Shown here piece by piece: positions 1-8,311 of a stretch of 64,000 nucleotides of DNA. The notes under the pieces were generated by a model. It saw only the letters and a list, made by a program, of their open reading frames with translations. It was not told where the DNA came from and made no database searches. Numbering within the stretch: position 1 is the stretch's first letter; every line of letters starts with the position of its first letter. Origin of the DNA: Salipaludibacillus sp047795645. Its GTDB lineage: Bacteria; Bacillota; Bacilli; Bacillales; Salisediminibacteriaceae. The position numbers and the translations under genes are program-made. The stretch spans positions 2,666,001 through 2,730,000 of the forward strand of contig NZ_CP181045.1 in the NCBI RefSeq assembly GCF_047795645.1. The letters run 5' to 3'.

Positions 1-30
1 CCCTTCTTCGACTTTGTAATAAACGTCATT

Positions 31-72
31 AAAAATAGAAAAGCCTCCCTGTCAAATAAAGACAGAGAGACG
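31..72 (-). terminator. S-box expression-platform terminator
   Basis: Read on the minus strand, an 11-bp stem with some G-U pairs (72-62 against 53-43) closes a UUUAUUU loop and is followed by a U-rich tract at 42-31. It lies directly after the SAM aptamer. Its 5' arm can instead pair with a GAGAGAGAC segment next to the aptamer's P1 3' strand, which is the usual antiterminator arrangement of S-box leaders. Confidence 0.85.
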
Positions 73-95
73 AAAATATACCTATCGGCAGAAAA

Positions 96-256
96 GTCTC
101 TCTCATCTTTCAAAGGTCAGAAACCTTTGATGGAATTGGCACCTTTTGTCTGATAGAAGTCAAGTTGTGGATAATAACGTCCACACGAATTTCTATCTCT
201 TACAATGGTTGCCGGGCTTCATAGGGCCAGTCCCTCCGCCGCTCTCGATAAGAGTT
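96..256 (-). promoter_or_regulatory. SAM-I (S-box) riboswitch aptamer
   Basis: On the minus strand the sequence runs CTCTTATCGAGAGCGGCGG, then GGGACTGGCCC, then GAAGCCCGGCAACC, then GGTGCCAATTCC, and closes with GATGAGAG. These are the conserved S-box blocks, and CTCTTATC pairs with GATGAGAG to form P1. The aptamer should bind S-adenosylmethionine and favour the adjacent terminator. The controlled gene lies to the left of base 1, outside the window. It is presumably a methionine, cysteine or SAM gene, but nothing visible identifies it. The DUF59 gene at 366-680 is upstream of the riboswitch and not its target. Confidence 0.93.
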
Positions 257-365
257 TTCTTACTATTTAACTATGATAAATTGATGTTTTGATTAGTATG
301 AATAGTACCATGCATGATTAGATTCGTCAATTCTATTTTTTAAGACATTTATTACCGGTGACGTG

Positions 366-680
366 TTAACCTGGAATTCGCAATGCCATTTTCGCATAGC
401 GAGACATGCGTTCTTTTCCCCACACTGGGCTCCAAACGATATCCACTTCGACATGTTCAATCTCTTCAACCATGTTTGCCACTGTTGTTTTCACACTTGT
501 GACGATTTGTCCTGCCATCGGGCATCCCATTGAAGTAAGCGTCATTTCAATATGTGCATCATTTTTATCTCCAATTTTCACATTATAAACTAACCCAAGA
601 TTGACTATATCCATATTAATTTCTGGGTCCACCACTTCTCCTAATGCTTCATACACTTTTTCTTCTATTATTTGTGTCAT
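366..680 (-). CDS. DUF59 / MIP18-family metal-sulfur cluster assembly protein
   Basis: A 104-residue protein that is almost entirely one DUF59 (PaaD/SufT/MIP18-like) domain. It shows the family's DPE motif near residue 18 and the TSMGCPMAG segment with its conserved cysteine near residue 53. Relatives help mature or deliver Fe-S clusters; the exact client here is unknown. A strong GAGGAGG ribosome site precedes the ATG. It is the last gene of a three-gene minus-strand operon behind a DUF438 hemerythrin protein (65-nt gap) and a DUF1858 protein. That context suggests a job in Fe-S or NO/oxygen-limited metabolism. No clear intrinsic terminator is visible after it. Confidence 0.85.
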   Translation of the reverse strand: MTQIIEEKVYEALGEVVDPEINMDIVNLGLVYNVKIGDKNDAHIEMTLTSMGCPMAGQIVTSVKTTVANMVEEIEHVEVDIVWSPVWGKERMSRYAKMALRIPG

Positions 681-745
681 TGTTTGTTCCTCCTCATATT
701 GTTAATGATTGACTCAATATTTTCTAGATATTTCTGTTATCTGTT

Positions 746-1987
746 TTAAGACATCAATCGCTTTTCACCCGTAATTTCCTGAATAGACTTGATGTTTTGT
801 GTAAACTCCAACGTGCCTTTGTATTCTCCTTGTTCATTGCGAACAGCAAAGTAACGAATTAACACATATTTATCTTTGAACGGAATCCAGAAGTCTTCCA
901 CATCTTTTTCACCCGACTTGAATTCATCGAGAAGGGCATTGACGATATGAGAACTTTGCGGCGGATGGCAGTTTTGCACCGTTCGACCAATAATTGACTT
1001 TGTGCGATGGAAGACTCTTTCTTTTCCATGTGAAAAATAACGTACAACATCGTTTTCATCAATAAACGTAATATCCACGGGTAAGTGATTCATCATTAGT
1101 TCGAGTTGTTGGACAGATAAAATGCCTGTCTCTAATTGAATTACGCCCTCTTTCATAAATGTTCCATCATTGGTTAAATCAGCTCGATCCGGTTGCCATG
1201 GGGCTGGTGGTTCTATAAATGTGTACCCGATGACGTCTCCTTCCCTTTCAATCTTCAACCACTCATCTTCAGTCAGCTTTTCGAGTGCCATCGGTAAGAG
1301 GATATTTTCCTCTTTATATATCATTTCAGACACTTCATGAACAATCTCATTAACCAAATCAATCACACTATCTTTTGTCCACGTGTCCTCATTTAGCTCT
1401 AATCTCAACTCTTTTATCGTTGCGCGAATGCGGTCGTCAACGCCCCACATGACTTTTGTCGGTCCAAAAATACCGTATTTCTCCAAGTAGGGAAAGAGTA
1501 GATTTTCTTTTCGACTATAATGGTTATCTAACTCTAGCAAGGCAGTGATGTCGGCAAGAATTTTAGCAGCCTTTTCTTCGGATGGTTCCTTCTCAAATTG
1601 ATCTCGATGTAATGCTAATTTAAAGTTCACATGGTGATCAATTTCTCTGTTTTCTTGAAAAAAAGTGTGGACTGGATGACCTAGTCGATTTTGCGGATCA
1701 TTTGCCGAAGATCCATGAATTTCTTCAATTGACCCTTTGAAAACTGCTGTATGAACGGAACATAAACGTTGAACTTCTTCTACTGAGATTCCTTCTTCTT
1801 CCATTAATGTTTGTTCCATTTGTGATATTTCACTCACGCTAATGGAGTCAATCGCGCTTTCAAATCGTGCGCGAACATCCTCAACGTTTTTTCCCTCATG
1901 TAGTTCTTTGATGATATCTTTCAATAACGCCTGACGCTCCGTTTTTTCAACCGCACTCATTTCTCGGTTATTAATCATTTCACTCAT
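746..1987 (-). CDS. DUF438 hemerythrin/PAS-domain protein
   Basis: 413 residues from the ATG at 1987, chosen because AGAGGAGG lies just before it; a reading-frame extension to 2023 would overlap the upstream gene and lacks a ribosome site. Order: an N-terminal DUF438 helical region (about 1-90), a hemerythrin-like HHE domain (about 100-250) with spaced HPVHTFF, EIDHH, NHYSRKE and HEVSEMIYKEE segments that could ligate a di-iron centre, then a PAS-like C-terminal domain (about 285-405) containing ITFIDENDVVRYFS. It is probably a cytoplasmic sensor or scavenger of O2 or NO. The Fnr-type box upstream of the operon fits that role, but the function is inferred only. Confidence 0.85.
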   Translation of the reverse strand: MSEMINNREMSAVEKTERQALLKDIIKELHEGKNVEDVRARFESAIDSISVSEISQMEQTLMEEEGISVEEVQRLCSVHTAVFKGSIEEIHGSSANDPQNRLGHPVHTFFQENREIDHHVNFKLALHRDQFEKEPSEEKAAKILADITALLELDNHYSRKENLLFPYLEKYGIFGPTKVMWGVDDRIRATIKELRLELNEDTWTKDSVIDLVNEIVHEVSEMIYKEENILLPMALEKLTEDEWLKIEREGDVIGYTFIEPPAPWQPDRADLTNDGTFMKEGVIQLETGILSVQQLELMMNHLPVDITFIDENDVVRYFSHGKERVFHRTKSIIGRTVQNCHPPQSSHIVNALLDEFKSGEKDVEDFWIPFKDKYVLIRYFAVRNEQGEYKGTLEFTQNIKSIQEITGEKRLMS

Positions 1988-2000
1988 TATATTTCCTCCT

Positions 2001-2225
2001 CTAATCGGTCGTTTTATACCCATGATTATTTAGTTGTTCACAGACACTTTCAAGCGACATCCCCATTGCCCGACACCCTTTTGGAATCGTCATAATTCTT
2101 CCTGCTGATTGCAGCATTCCAGGTTTAGTAATATTGACAAATCCAATACCGCGCATGACATCAGCTAATTCTGGATGTTCTGAGCACAATTCATAAACTG
2201 ATTTCTTTAAAGATATTTCTTTCAT
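2001..2225 (-). CDS. DUF1858 domain protein
   Basis: 74 residues, nearly all a DUF1858 domain, with the typical pattern VYELCSEHPELADVMRGIGF and a later IPKGCRAMGMSLE segment with one cysteine. This domain also forms the N-terminus of ScdA/RIC-type di-iron repair proteins. Here it is a separate gene 13 nt upstream of a hemerythrin-domain gene, so the pair resembles a split version of that architecture. The ribosome site AGAGGTG precedes the ATG. First gene of the DUF1858-DUF438-DUF59 operon, with an Fnr-type box and a matching -10 about 75-117 nt upstream. Confidence 0.85.
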   Translation of the reverse strand: MKEISLKKSVYELCSEHPELADVMRGIGFVNITKPGMLQSAGRIMTIPKGCRAMGMSLESVCEQLNNHGYKTTD

Positions 2226-2299
2226 GATTCATCACCTCTTTATTGTGATGTTTAAAGATTTTGGTTTTCTGCGTCTAATTGATAACTGTTTTCATTAAA

Positions 2300-2342
2300 A
2301 GAATATCATGGGGGAGGATTGCCTGATGTGATGTGAATCACT
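2300..2342 (-). promoter_or_regulatory. Fnr/CRP-type promoter of the DUF1858-DUF438-DUF59 operon
   Basis: TGTGA-N6-TCACT at 2327-2342 is an exact match to the Bacillus Fnr box. On the minus strand, TATTCT at 2305-2300 serves as a -10. The two centres are 32 bp apart, which is the spacing of a class II activator centred at -41.5. There is no good -35, as expected for activator dependence. The predicted start lies near 2293, about 70 nt before the first gene. Confidence 0.7.
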
Positions 2343-2547
2343 TAAATGAGGTTTTTCACGTTTTGGTCAATGTTTTTAAGATTTTTCCAATTTAACAATG
2401 GTAGTAATAGAGTTTTTAACGATTTTTGGATTTTGTTTGTGCCCTTTGTGAGTTCTTCTTGAGGAAACGATTGAATGAGAGAAGAATTCAGACGGATAGA
2501 GGATTCGGAAAGATATTAGCGCTACTTCTTGTGATCAGGTGGCGTAT

Positions 2548-2772
2548 TGGTCACAAGCTGTTCTCTCTTGAGACCCTTCTTTCCAGATTCAAGTTCACTA
2601 TGGGCACAAGCTACCGCTTCTTGTGACCCTTCTTCCCAAATTCAAGTTCACTATGGGCACAAGCTGTTCTCTCTTGTGACCCTTCTTCCCAAATTCAAGT
2701 TCACTAAGGGTACAAGCTACCTCTTCTTGTGACCCTTCTTCCCAAATTCAAGTTCACTAAGGGTACATTTCC
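2548..2772. repeat. 53-bp tandem repeat array, about 4 copies
   Basis: The marker ACAAGCT recurs at 2553, 2606, 2659 and 2712, exactly 53 bp apart, and a degenerate fifth unit starts near 2764. Each unit holds an inverted pair (CACAAG ... CTTGTG) followed by ACCCTTCTTCCCAAATTCAAG and TTCACTA. The units are nearly identical, so this is not a CRISPR array. A related array with the same period occurs at 24455-24640. The short open frames across it repeat with the unit and are not genes. The rest of 2343-2865 shows nothing else recognisable. Confidence 0.9.
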
Positions 2773-2865
2773 TTGCTCCATGTACCCTTTCCAAGTCCGT
2801 TCTGCTAAGTTAAGCGCACAGCATATCGATGTCCATTACCACTGATCCTGCTGACCGTCTCCCTC

Positions 2866-2906
2866 TTCCAAAAAACACAAAAAGCACAGCCGATTAGGCT
2901 GTGCTT
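2866..2906 (-). terminator. ilvD terminator
   Basis: Minus-strand stem AGCACAGCC / GGCTGTGCT (2905-2897 and 2891-2883) with a 5-nt loop, followed by a T-rich tract. It lies 14 nt after the ilvD stop. Confidence 0.9.
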
Positions 2907-2919
2907 CATCTCTTAACTA

Positions 2920-4614
2920 TTATTCTAAATCGTCGTCTGTTACTGCACCTTTGGATGAAGATCCTACAAGCTTGGCGTACTTAGCGAGAATACCTCTCTT
3001 ATACTTCAATGCAGGTTGCTTCCATTCCGCTTTTCTGCGCGCTAATTCCTCGTCACTTACATGCATATTAATCTCTTGTGTTCCACTATCAATCGTCACT
3101 TTGTCTCCGTTTTGTAAGAGACCAATTGGACCTCCAACAAACGCTTCAGGAGCTACGTGCCCGATAACAAATCCGTGCGAGCCTCCAGAGAAACGTCCAT
3201 CTGTCATAAGAGCAACTTTGCCGTTTAACCCCTGTCCGACAATCATTGCCGTAATCGAAAGCATTTCTGGCATCCCTGGTCCACCTTTTGGGCCAACGTG
3301 GCGGACGACGAGAACATCTCCTTCGACAATCTCTCTTGCTTCGATTGCGACGGTTGCATCCGCTTCACTATCGTACACTTTCGCAATTCCTTCAAAGCGA
3401 CTAATTTTCTGCCCTGACATCTTTGCCACTGCACCATCTGGAGCTAGGTTACCGCGAAGCACAACAAGTGGTCCGTTCGGTTTAATTGGCTCTTCAAACG
3501 GTTTGATAACAACTTGTCCCTCGGTTAGAGATGGAACTTCTGCTAAGTTCTCTGCAATTGTTTTTCCGGTAACCGTTAAGCAGTCGCCGTGCAACAACCC
3601 ATGCTCATGAAGAAGTTTCATGACTGCAGGAACACCACCGACTTCGAACAAATCTTGCATGACATATTTTCCACTTGGCTTCAAGTCAGCCAAATGCGGA
3701 ACGTCTTGTCGAACACGTTCGAAATCATCTAGACTCAAATCTACTTCAGCTGCATGAGCCATCGCTAATAAGTGTAAAAATGCATTAGTTGAACCACCAA
3801 GAGCCATTACGACCGTAATTGCATTTTCGAAAGCTTCTTTCGTCATGATATCACGAGGACGAATATCTTTTTCAAGAAGTCGAATGACTAATTCACCTGC
3901 TTGATGACACTCTTGATCTTTATAATCATCTACTGCTGGCGTTGATGATGAACCTGGAATACTCATTCCTAGCGCTTCAACAGCTGCAGCCATTGTATTA
4001 GCTGTATACATTCCACCACATGCACCAGGTCCTGGACATGCACTGCATTCTACTTTATGAAGTTGATCATCATCAATCGACCCTTGCTGGTGCTGACCAA
4101 CCGCTTCAAACGACGATACGATATCAATATCTTGTCCATTTAGTTTCCCTGGTTGGATTGTTCCACCGTATACGTAAACAGCTGGTAAATTTAACCGTCC
4201 CATTGAAATCAGACAGCCTGGTGTTGTTTTATCACAGGCACCAATCGCCACCATTCCATCAAGAGCTTCACCGCCCATTACTGTTTCAATAGAGTCCGCA
4301 ATTACTTCACGACTAGGTAACGAATAATTCATGCCTTCGTGTCCCATTGCAATGCCATCAGCGACCATGATTGTATTAAAAATCATCGGAGCACCGCCAC
4401 CAACTGTCGCGCCTTTCTTTGCCTGGCGAGCCAATTCATCAATATGTACGTTACATGGCGTAACCTCACTCCACGTACTTGCGATACCTATCATCGGTTT
4501 TTTGAAATCTTCATCTTTAAAACCAACTGCTCGAAGCATCGAGCGGTTTGGCATTCTGTTCACGCCTTCACTAATTACATGACTGCGAATCCGTAAATCT
4601 TTTTTGTCATCCAT
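2920..4614 (-). CDS. ilvD: dihydroxy-acid dehydratase
   Basis: 564 residues, full length for IlvD. It dehydrates 2,3-dihydroxy-isovalerate and 2,3-dihydroxy-methylvalerate to the 2-oxo acids, the third common step of valine, leucine and isoleucine synthesis. Fe-S cysteines are visible at C54 (VTPCNVH), C127 (GACDKTTPG) and C199 (PGPGACGGMYTANT). The C-terminal half has the ALMTDGRFSGGSHG segment. AAGGGGATG precedes the ATG. The gene stands alone rather than in an ilv-leu operon. A promoter (TTGCGT-17-TATGAT) with a CodY-like box just upstream suggests repression when branched-chain amino acids and GTP are plentiful. Confidence 0.97.
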   Translation of the reverse strand: MDDKKDLRIRSHVISEGVNRMPNRSMLRAVGFKDEDFKKPMIGIASTWSEVTPCNVHIDELARQAKKGATVGGGAPMIFNTIMVADGIAMGHEGMNYSLPSREVIADSIETVMGGEALDGMVAIGACDKTTPGCLISMGRLNLPAVYVYGGTIQPGKLNGQDIDIVSSFEAVGQHQQGSIDDDQLHKVECSACPGPGACGGMYTANTMAAAVEALGMSIPGSSSTPAVDDYKDQECHQAGELVIRLLEKDIRPRDIMTKEAFENAITVVMALGGSTNAFLHLLAMAHAAEVDLSLDDFERVRQDVPHLADLKPSGKYVMQDLFEVGGVPAVMKLLHEHGLLHGDCLTVTGKTIAENLAEVPSLTEGQVVIKPFEEPIKPNGPLVVLRGNLAPDGAVAKMSGQKISRFEGIAKVYDSEADATVAIEAREIVEGDVLVVRHVGPKGGPGMPEMLSITAMIVGQGLNGKVALMTDGRFSGGSHGFVIGHVAPEAFVGGPIGLLQNGDKVTIDSGTQEINMHVSDEELARRKAEWKQPALKYKRGILAKYAKLVGSSSKGAVTDDDLE

Positions 4615-4685
4615 ATTTTCATCCCCTTAACAATTATCTCACTTAATTTTTTTCCCTCTTTTGAAAAATTGATGTTATAAATCCT

Positions 4686-4731
4686 ATCATACTCATTTTA
4701 ACACATCGACGCAATGAGTTTTCTGAAAACA
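4686..4731 (-). promoter_or_regulatory. ilvD promoter with CodY-like box
   Basis: Minus-strand -35 TTGCGT (4714-4709), 17-bp spacer, -10 TATGAT (4691-4686). Immediately upstream, at 4717-4731, AGTTTTCTGAAAACA matches 12 of 15 positions of the CodY consensus AATTTTCWGAAAATT. CodY control of ilv genes is established in Bacillus; its action here is inferred from this match. Confidence 0.6.
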
Positions 4732-4832
4732 TTTATTTCTATGGTATTTAGCAAATAATTCGTGAATACTTCATTCCTAATATAACTATCCTACTCTACA
4801 TGATTATCTAACCACTTTTTTATGATTCTGAT

Positions 4833-5642
4833 TCAGATTAATAAGAGTAAACTAATTGCCATAACTGCCATCCCAGTCATGACACCATAAATAGGAGTAT
4901 GCGTTTCATCGTATTTTTTCGCAGCAGGTAAGAGTTCATCCAAAGATATAAAGATCATTATTCCTGCAACCGCAGCAAACACAACGCCAAACAATACATC
5001 ATTCAAATAGGGCATCAGAATTAGAAAGGCGACGATTGCGCCTAATGGTTCAGCAAGTCCTGACATAAATGAGAGTTTGAACGCCTTTGCTTTATCACCA
5101 GTAGCATAATATATAGGAACTGATATTGCGATACCTTCTGGAATATTATGAATCGCAACTGCAATCGCAATCGCAACTCCTAGTGCTGGATCCTGCAAGG
5201 CAGCCATAAATGTCGCCATCCCTTCCGGAAAGTTATGAATCGCAATAGCAAGTGCTGTGAATGAGCCCATTTTCAACAATTGCTCATCATCCACAGAAGT
5301 ACGTTTATATTGCATCTCCTCAACTTTTTTCAAGTTGTGAGGATTTCCAGGTTCTGGGATCACTTGGTCGATAATCGCAATGATAAACATTCCACTGAAA
5401 AATCCAGCTACCGTCGCCCAATTACCAGATACCTCACCTAATTCAGCAACGAGAAGAATCCGTGCTTTATAGAAAATATCGACCATTGAAATGTAAATCA
5501 TCACCCCTGCGGAAAATCCAAGCGCAAACGATAAAAATGTCGTATTTGTTTTTGAAGTGAAAAAAGCTAAAATACTACCAATCCCTGTCGCTAGCCCAGC
5601 GATCAACGTCATATTAAAAGCAAAAAGGATATTGTCAGTCAT
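4833..5642 (-). CDS. zupT: ZIP-family metal (zinc) transporter
   Basis: 269 residues from the ATG at 5642, which has GGGGGGAAG in front of it; a longer frame to 5666 has no ribosome site. It is an integral membrane protein with about eight hydrophobic segments. The ZIP signature appears twice as HNFPEG and HNIPEG in neighbouring helices, supplying the transport-site histidines and glutamates. A loop around residues 100-125 holds acidic and basic residues but no long histidine run. ZupT-type carriers import zinc and other divalent metals. Single gene, divergent from the M20 peptidase. No Zur box was recognised in the 190-nt gap. Confidence 0.88.
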   Translation of the reverse strand: MTDNILFAFNMTLIAGLATGIGSILAFFTSKTNTTFLSFALGFSAGVMIYISMVDIFYKARILLVAELGEVSGNWATVAGFFSGMFIIAIIDQVIPEPGNPHNLKKVEEMQYKRTSVDDEQLLKMGSFTALAIAIHNFPEGMATFMAALQDPALGVAIAIAVAIHNIPEGIAISVPIYYATGDKAKAFKLSFMSGLAEPLGAIVAFLILMPYLNDVLFGVVFAAVAGIMIFISLDELLPAAKKYDETHTPIYGVMTGMAVMAISLLLLI

Positions 5643-5833
5643 CTGTCTTCCCCCCTGCGTAGCCATTTTTTTTGTGTATGTTTATGCCTATGCTAGTCCC
5701 ACCTGTATGTTTCCTGTAAAAGTGACAACACCTTTCACAATGGTTTTTTACGGAGAAATATGAAACAATAGCAAATGAACTAGGCAAAATAATCTCAACA
5801 CATAAAGAATTAAACATTCAAGGGGGAATTGTT

Positions 5834-7207
5834 ATGACAACCAATGTACAAGAATATCTTCAGAAAAACCGTGAAGTGTTGCTAGATAAATTAACTCAAT
5901 TTCTAACGATTCCAAGTATTAGTACTGACAGTTTATATAAAGAGGATGTACTTAAAGCAGGCAATTTCGTTGCAGATTATTTAAATGAGATCGGCTTTAA
6001 CAACGTTGAAATGAAAGAAACTGGAGGCCATCCACTCGTTTACGGAGAGTGGCTTGAAGCAGAAAATGCTCCAACTGTATTTTTTTACGGTCATTACGAC
6101 GTCCAACCGGCAGACCCTTATGAACTATGGGACAGCGAGCCATTCAAGCCTGAAATGAGAAATGGAAAAATATTTGCACGTGGCGCTAGTGATGACAAAG
6201 GACAAGTATTTATGCATCTTGCCGTATTTGAAGCGTTTATGAAAACGGAAGGGCGACTGCCTGTAAACGTCAAAGTCATCATTGAGGGAGAAGAAGAAAT
6301 TGGCAGTGAAAACCTTTATCCTTTCCTAGAAAAAAATAAACAATTACTATCTGCTGACTTTGCCCTCATCTCTGACTCAGGTATGGTTGATAAAGGCCAA
6401 CCAACCATGCTTTACGGTCTCAAAGGTTTTACAGGGCTTGAAGTGACAGTCAACGGACCAAATCGTGATCTTCACTCTGGCTTATACGGTGGGGCTGTCA
6501 AAAATCCAGCGATGGCACTAAGTCATATACTTGCCTCGCTGAAAAATCAAGATGAACGCGTGACAGTTCCAGGTTTTTATGATGATGTCGAAGAACTAGC
6601 CACAGACGAACGCAAGCTGATGAACGAAGCGCCCGGTGAAAACTTCCTTGAAACGACGGGTGTTCCAGAAACCACAGCAGAGGTCGACTACACGGTGAAC
6701 GAGCATATTATGGCACGACCAACACTTGAAGTTAACGGCATGTACAGTGGGTACCAAGGAGAAGGGTCGAAAACAATTATTCCTTCCTCGGCAACAGCAA
6801 AAATCACCTGCCGGTTAGTTCCAGGTCAAGAACCGCAAAAGATACAAGATTTGCTCGTGGACTACATTGAAAACAATGTACCAAAAGGTGTTACTGTAAC
6901 GGTCAAACGCGAAGCATTATCTGCGAAAGCATACAAAGTTGACCCTAATCATGCCCTTTTACAAAAAGCTGCTGAAAGTCTAACTTCTGCTTTCAACAAA
7001 GAAACCGTCTTCGTCCGACTCGGAGGATCGATCCCAGTCGTCGAACAACTGGATCAACTCTTTCAAATTCCTGTTGTTCTTCTTGGGTTCGGCACACCAG
7101 AAGACAACCTTCATTCACCGAATGAAAGTTTCCCACTAGATCATTTTGACAAGGGCATGGACGTACTAGTTAATTTTTACAGCGCAGCTCGGCAAAAAAG
7201 AAATTGA
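5834..7207 (+). CDS. M20-family dipeptidase/peptidase
   Basis: 457 residues, typical for cytoplasmic M20 dipeptidases. Zinc-site motifs are in order: GHYDVQPADP (about residue 87), RGASDDKGQ (about 120) and EGEEEIGS with the catalytic glutamate (about 153). A central dimerisation domain carries RDLHSGLYGG (about 215) and the C-terminal zinc ligand is in NLHSPNES (about 426). It likely trims dipeptides or N-acylated amino acids. AAGGGGG precedes the ATG. One of the few plus-strand genes in the window, monocistronic with its own strong terminator. Confidence 0.92.
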   Translation: MTTNVQEYLQKNREVLLDKLTQFLTIPSISTDSLYKEDVLKAGNFVADYLNEIGFNNVEMKETGGHPLVYGEWLEAENAPTVFFYGHYDVQPADPYELWDSEPFKPEMRNGKIFARGASDDKGQVFMHLAVFEAFMKTEGRLPVNVKVIIEGEEEIGSENLYPFLEKNKQLLSADFALISDSGMVDKGQPTMLYGLKGFTGLEVTVNGPNRDLHSGLYGGAVKNPAMALSHILASLKNQDERVTVPGFYDDVEELATDERKLMNEAPGENFLETTGVPETTAEVDYTVNEHIMARPTLEVNGMYSGYQGEGSKTIIPSSATAKITCRLVPGQEPQKIQDLLVDYIENNVPKGVTVTVKREALSAKAYKVDPNHALLQKAAESLTSAFNKETVFVRLGGSIPVVEQLDQLFQIPVVLLGFGTPEDNLHSPNESFPLDHFDKGMDVLVNFYSAARQKRN

Positions 7208-7210
7208 CGA

Positions 7211-7248
7211 TAAAGGCTTTGGAGAGATAATCTCCAAAGCCTTTTTCC
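7211..7248 (+). terminator. M20 peptidase terminator
   Basis: Perfect 14-bp stem AAAGGCTTTGGAGA / TCTCCAAAGCCTTT (7212-7225 and 7231-7244) followed by TTTTT-type sequence. It begins 4 nt after the stop codon. Confidence 0.93.
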
Positions 7249-7260
7249 AATTATAAATAA

Positions 7261-7572
7261 GGACTACTGAATAATTAAAAATGCTAATTGTTAATAGGGT
7301 TACCGTCTTTTTTATCGTAGTAAAGTGCAAAGGATTGATCGGAACATAGGCCATAAACCTTGCAGGTTAGAGAGTTTTGCCATCTTTAAACACTAAGGAT
7401 GCCTCTTTCATGGCGAGACTCCTGCGGTAATGGAAGTCCTGGCAAGACCCTGCAGGGCATTTGCCCGAAGCGGCTTGACGACTTCACCGCGGAAAGCGAA
7501 GCCATGAAAGAGGCATCCTACTCTCATAAATATAGTACCTTCTTTGCAAAGACTTAAGTTATTCAGTAGACC
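7261..7572. mobile_element. putative MITE-like element (312 bp)
   Basis: The ends GGACTACTGAATAA (7261-7274) and TTATTCAGTAGACC (7559-7572) are inverted repeats matching at 13 of 14 positions. No open frame lies inside, so this would be a non-autonomous element or an insertion-sequence remnant. It encloses the hairpin repeat at 7396-7519. Family unassigned; no clear target duplication was identified. Confidence 0.5.
7396..7519. repeat. 124-bp extragenic palindromic repeat
   Basis: A perfect 19-bp inverted repeat bounds the unit: AGGATGCCTCTTTCATGGC at 7396-7414 and its complement at 7501-7519. The interior contains CGAGACTCCTGCGG, CCTGCAGGGC and CCGCGGAAAGCGAAGCC, a pattern resembling the GC-rich extragenic repeats common between genes in Bacillaceae. 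It can fold into one long hairpin. It is noticeably richer in GC than its surroundings. Confidence 0.75.
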
Positions 7573-7724
7573 CTAAATAGAGGTTATATAAAAACTGTTG
7601 TTACAATAATCCCTGTCTTTTTATTAAAGTTACGTGCAATGGAAATTAACTCCTTCAACATATCAATGACTAAATGAATAATAGTTGAAGTAATTTATCA
7701 CTCTATAACAAGAGGTGTTGAAAC

Positions 7725-8216
7725 ATGACTAGAAAAAAAGAAAAGAAATTTTTAATAATCATCACTACCATTTCACTAATCATATTACCGTTTGCCATCA
7801 TAAAACGTTCATTCAAAGATTGGATTATTGTTTACCTTGTCAGTGTTATTGGAAATTCTTTTGCAGATCGATTGCTTGTGTCAAGAGGGTATCTGGAATA
7901 CAAAATAAGACCTTTTCCAAAAAAAATTTCAATTCATTTGCCGTTTGATTATGTGCACTACCCTTTACTTTTACTTTATTTCAATCAACTTACGCTAAAT
8001 AGCAAACCTTTAGGCATTCTTTTGAAAGTCTTTCCTTTTGTCATTCCTCAAGTATTGTTTGAAACTTATTTAGCAAAAACTACAGACTTAATCACTTGGA
8101 AAAATGGTTGGACATGGCACCACTCATTTATATCTTTATTTGTTAAATTGTTATTATGTCGAGCGATTATCGCTGTTATCCGTACCGTCAATAAAGGGAC
8201 GATCTCAACCAATTGA
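7725..8216 (+). CDS. CBO0543-like membrane protein
   Basis: 163 residues. Hydrophobic stretches at about 9-26, 33-46 and 75-115, plus the pattern WTWHHSFISL near residue 128, resemble the CBO0543 family of small membrane proteins found in spore-forming Firmicutes. Function unknown. AAGAGGTG lies 6 nt before the ATG. It sits alone, between the MITE-like element and a terminator shared with the convergent efflux gene. Confidence 0.65.
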   Translation: MTRKKEKKFLIIITTISLIILPFAIIKRSFKDWIIVYLVSVIGNSFADRLLVSRGYLEYKIRPFPKKISIHLPFDYVHYPLLLLYFNQLTLNSKPLGILLKVFPFVIPQVLFETYLAKTTDLITWKNGWTWHHSFISLFVKLLLCRAIIAVIRTVNKGTISTN

Positions 8217-8244
8217 TAAAAAAAGTTTTCGAATTTCAAACAAA

Positions 8245-8284
8245 AATAGGCTATTGAGATAATAATACTCTCAATAGCCTAAAA
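8245..8284. terminator. bidirectional terminator between convergent genes
   Basis: Stem TAGGCTATTGAG / CTCAATAGCCTA (8247-8258 and 8270-8281), flanked by A-rich sequence on the left and AAAA on the right. It can therefore end both the plus-strand gene at 8216 and the minus-strand efflux gene whose stop is at 8312. Confidence 0.88.
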
Positions 8285-8311
8285 TGAATCTGTTTTGTAA
8301 TTAATTGCTTC

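Noticed and set aside
2426..2732. Two small plus-strand frames over the 53-bp array
   Set aside because: Their sequence simply repeats with the DNA unit, with no ribosome sites and no family resemblance.
2548..2772. Regular repeats that could be taken for a CRISPR array
   Set aside because: Whole 53-bp units are repeated with little variation; there are no unique spacers between conserved repeats and no cas genes nearby.
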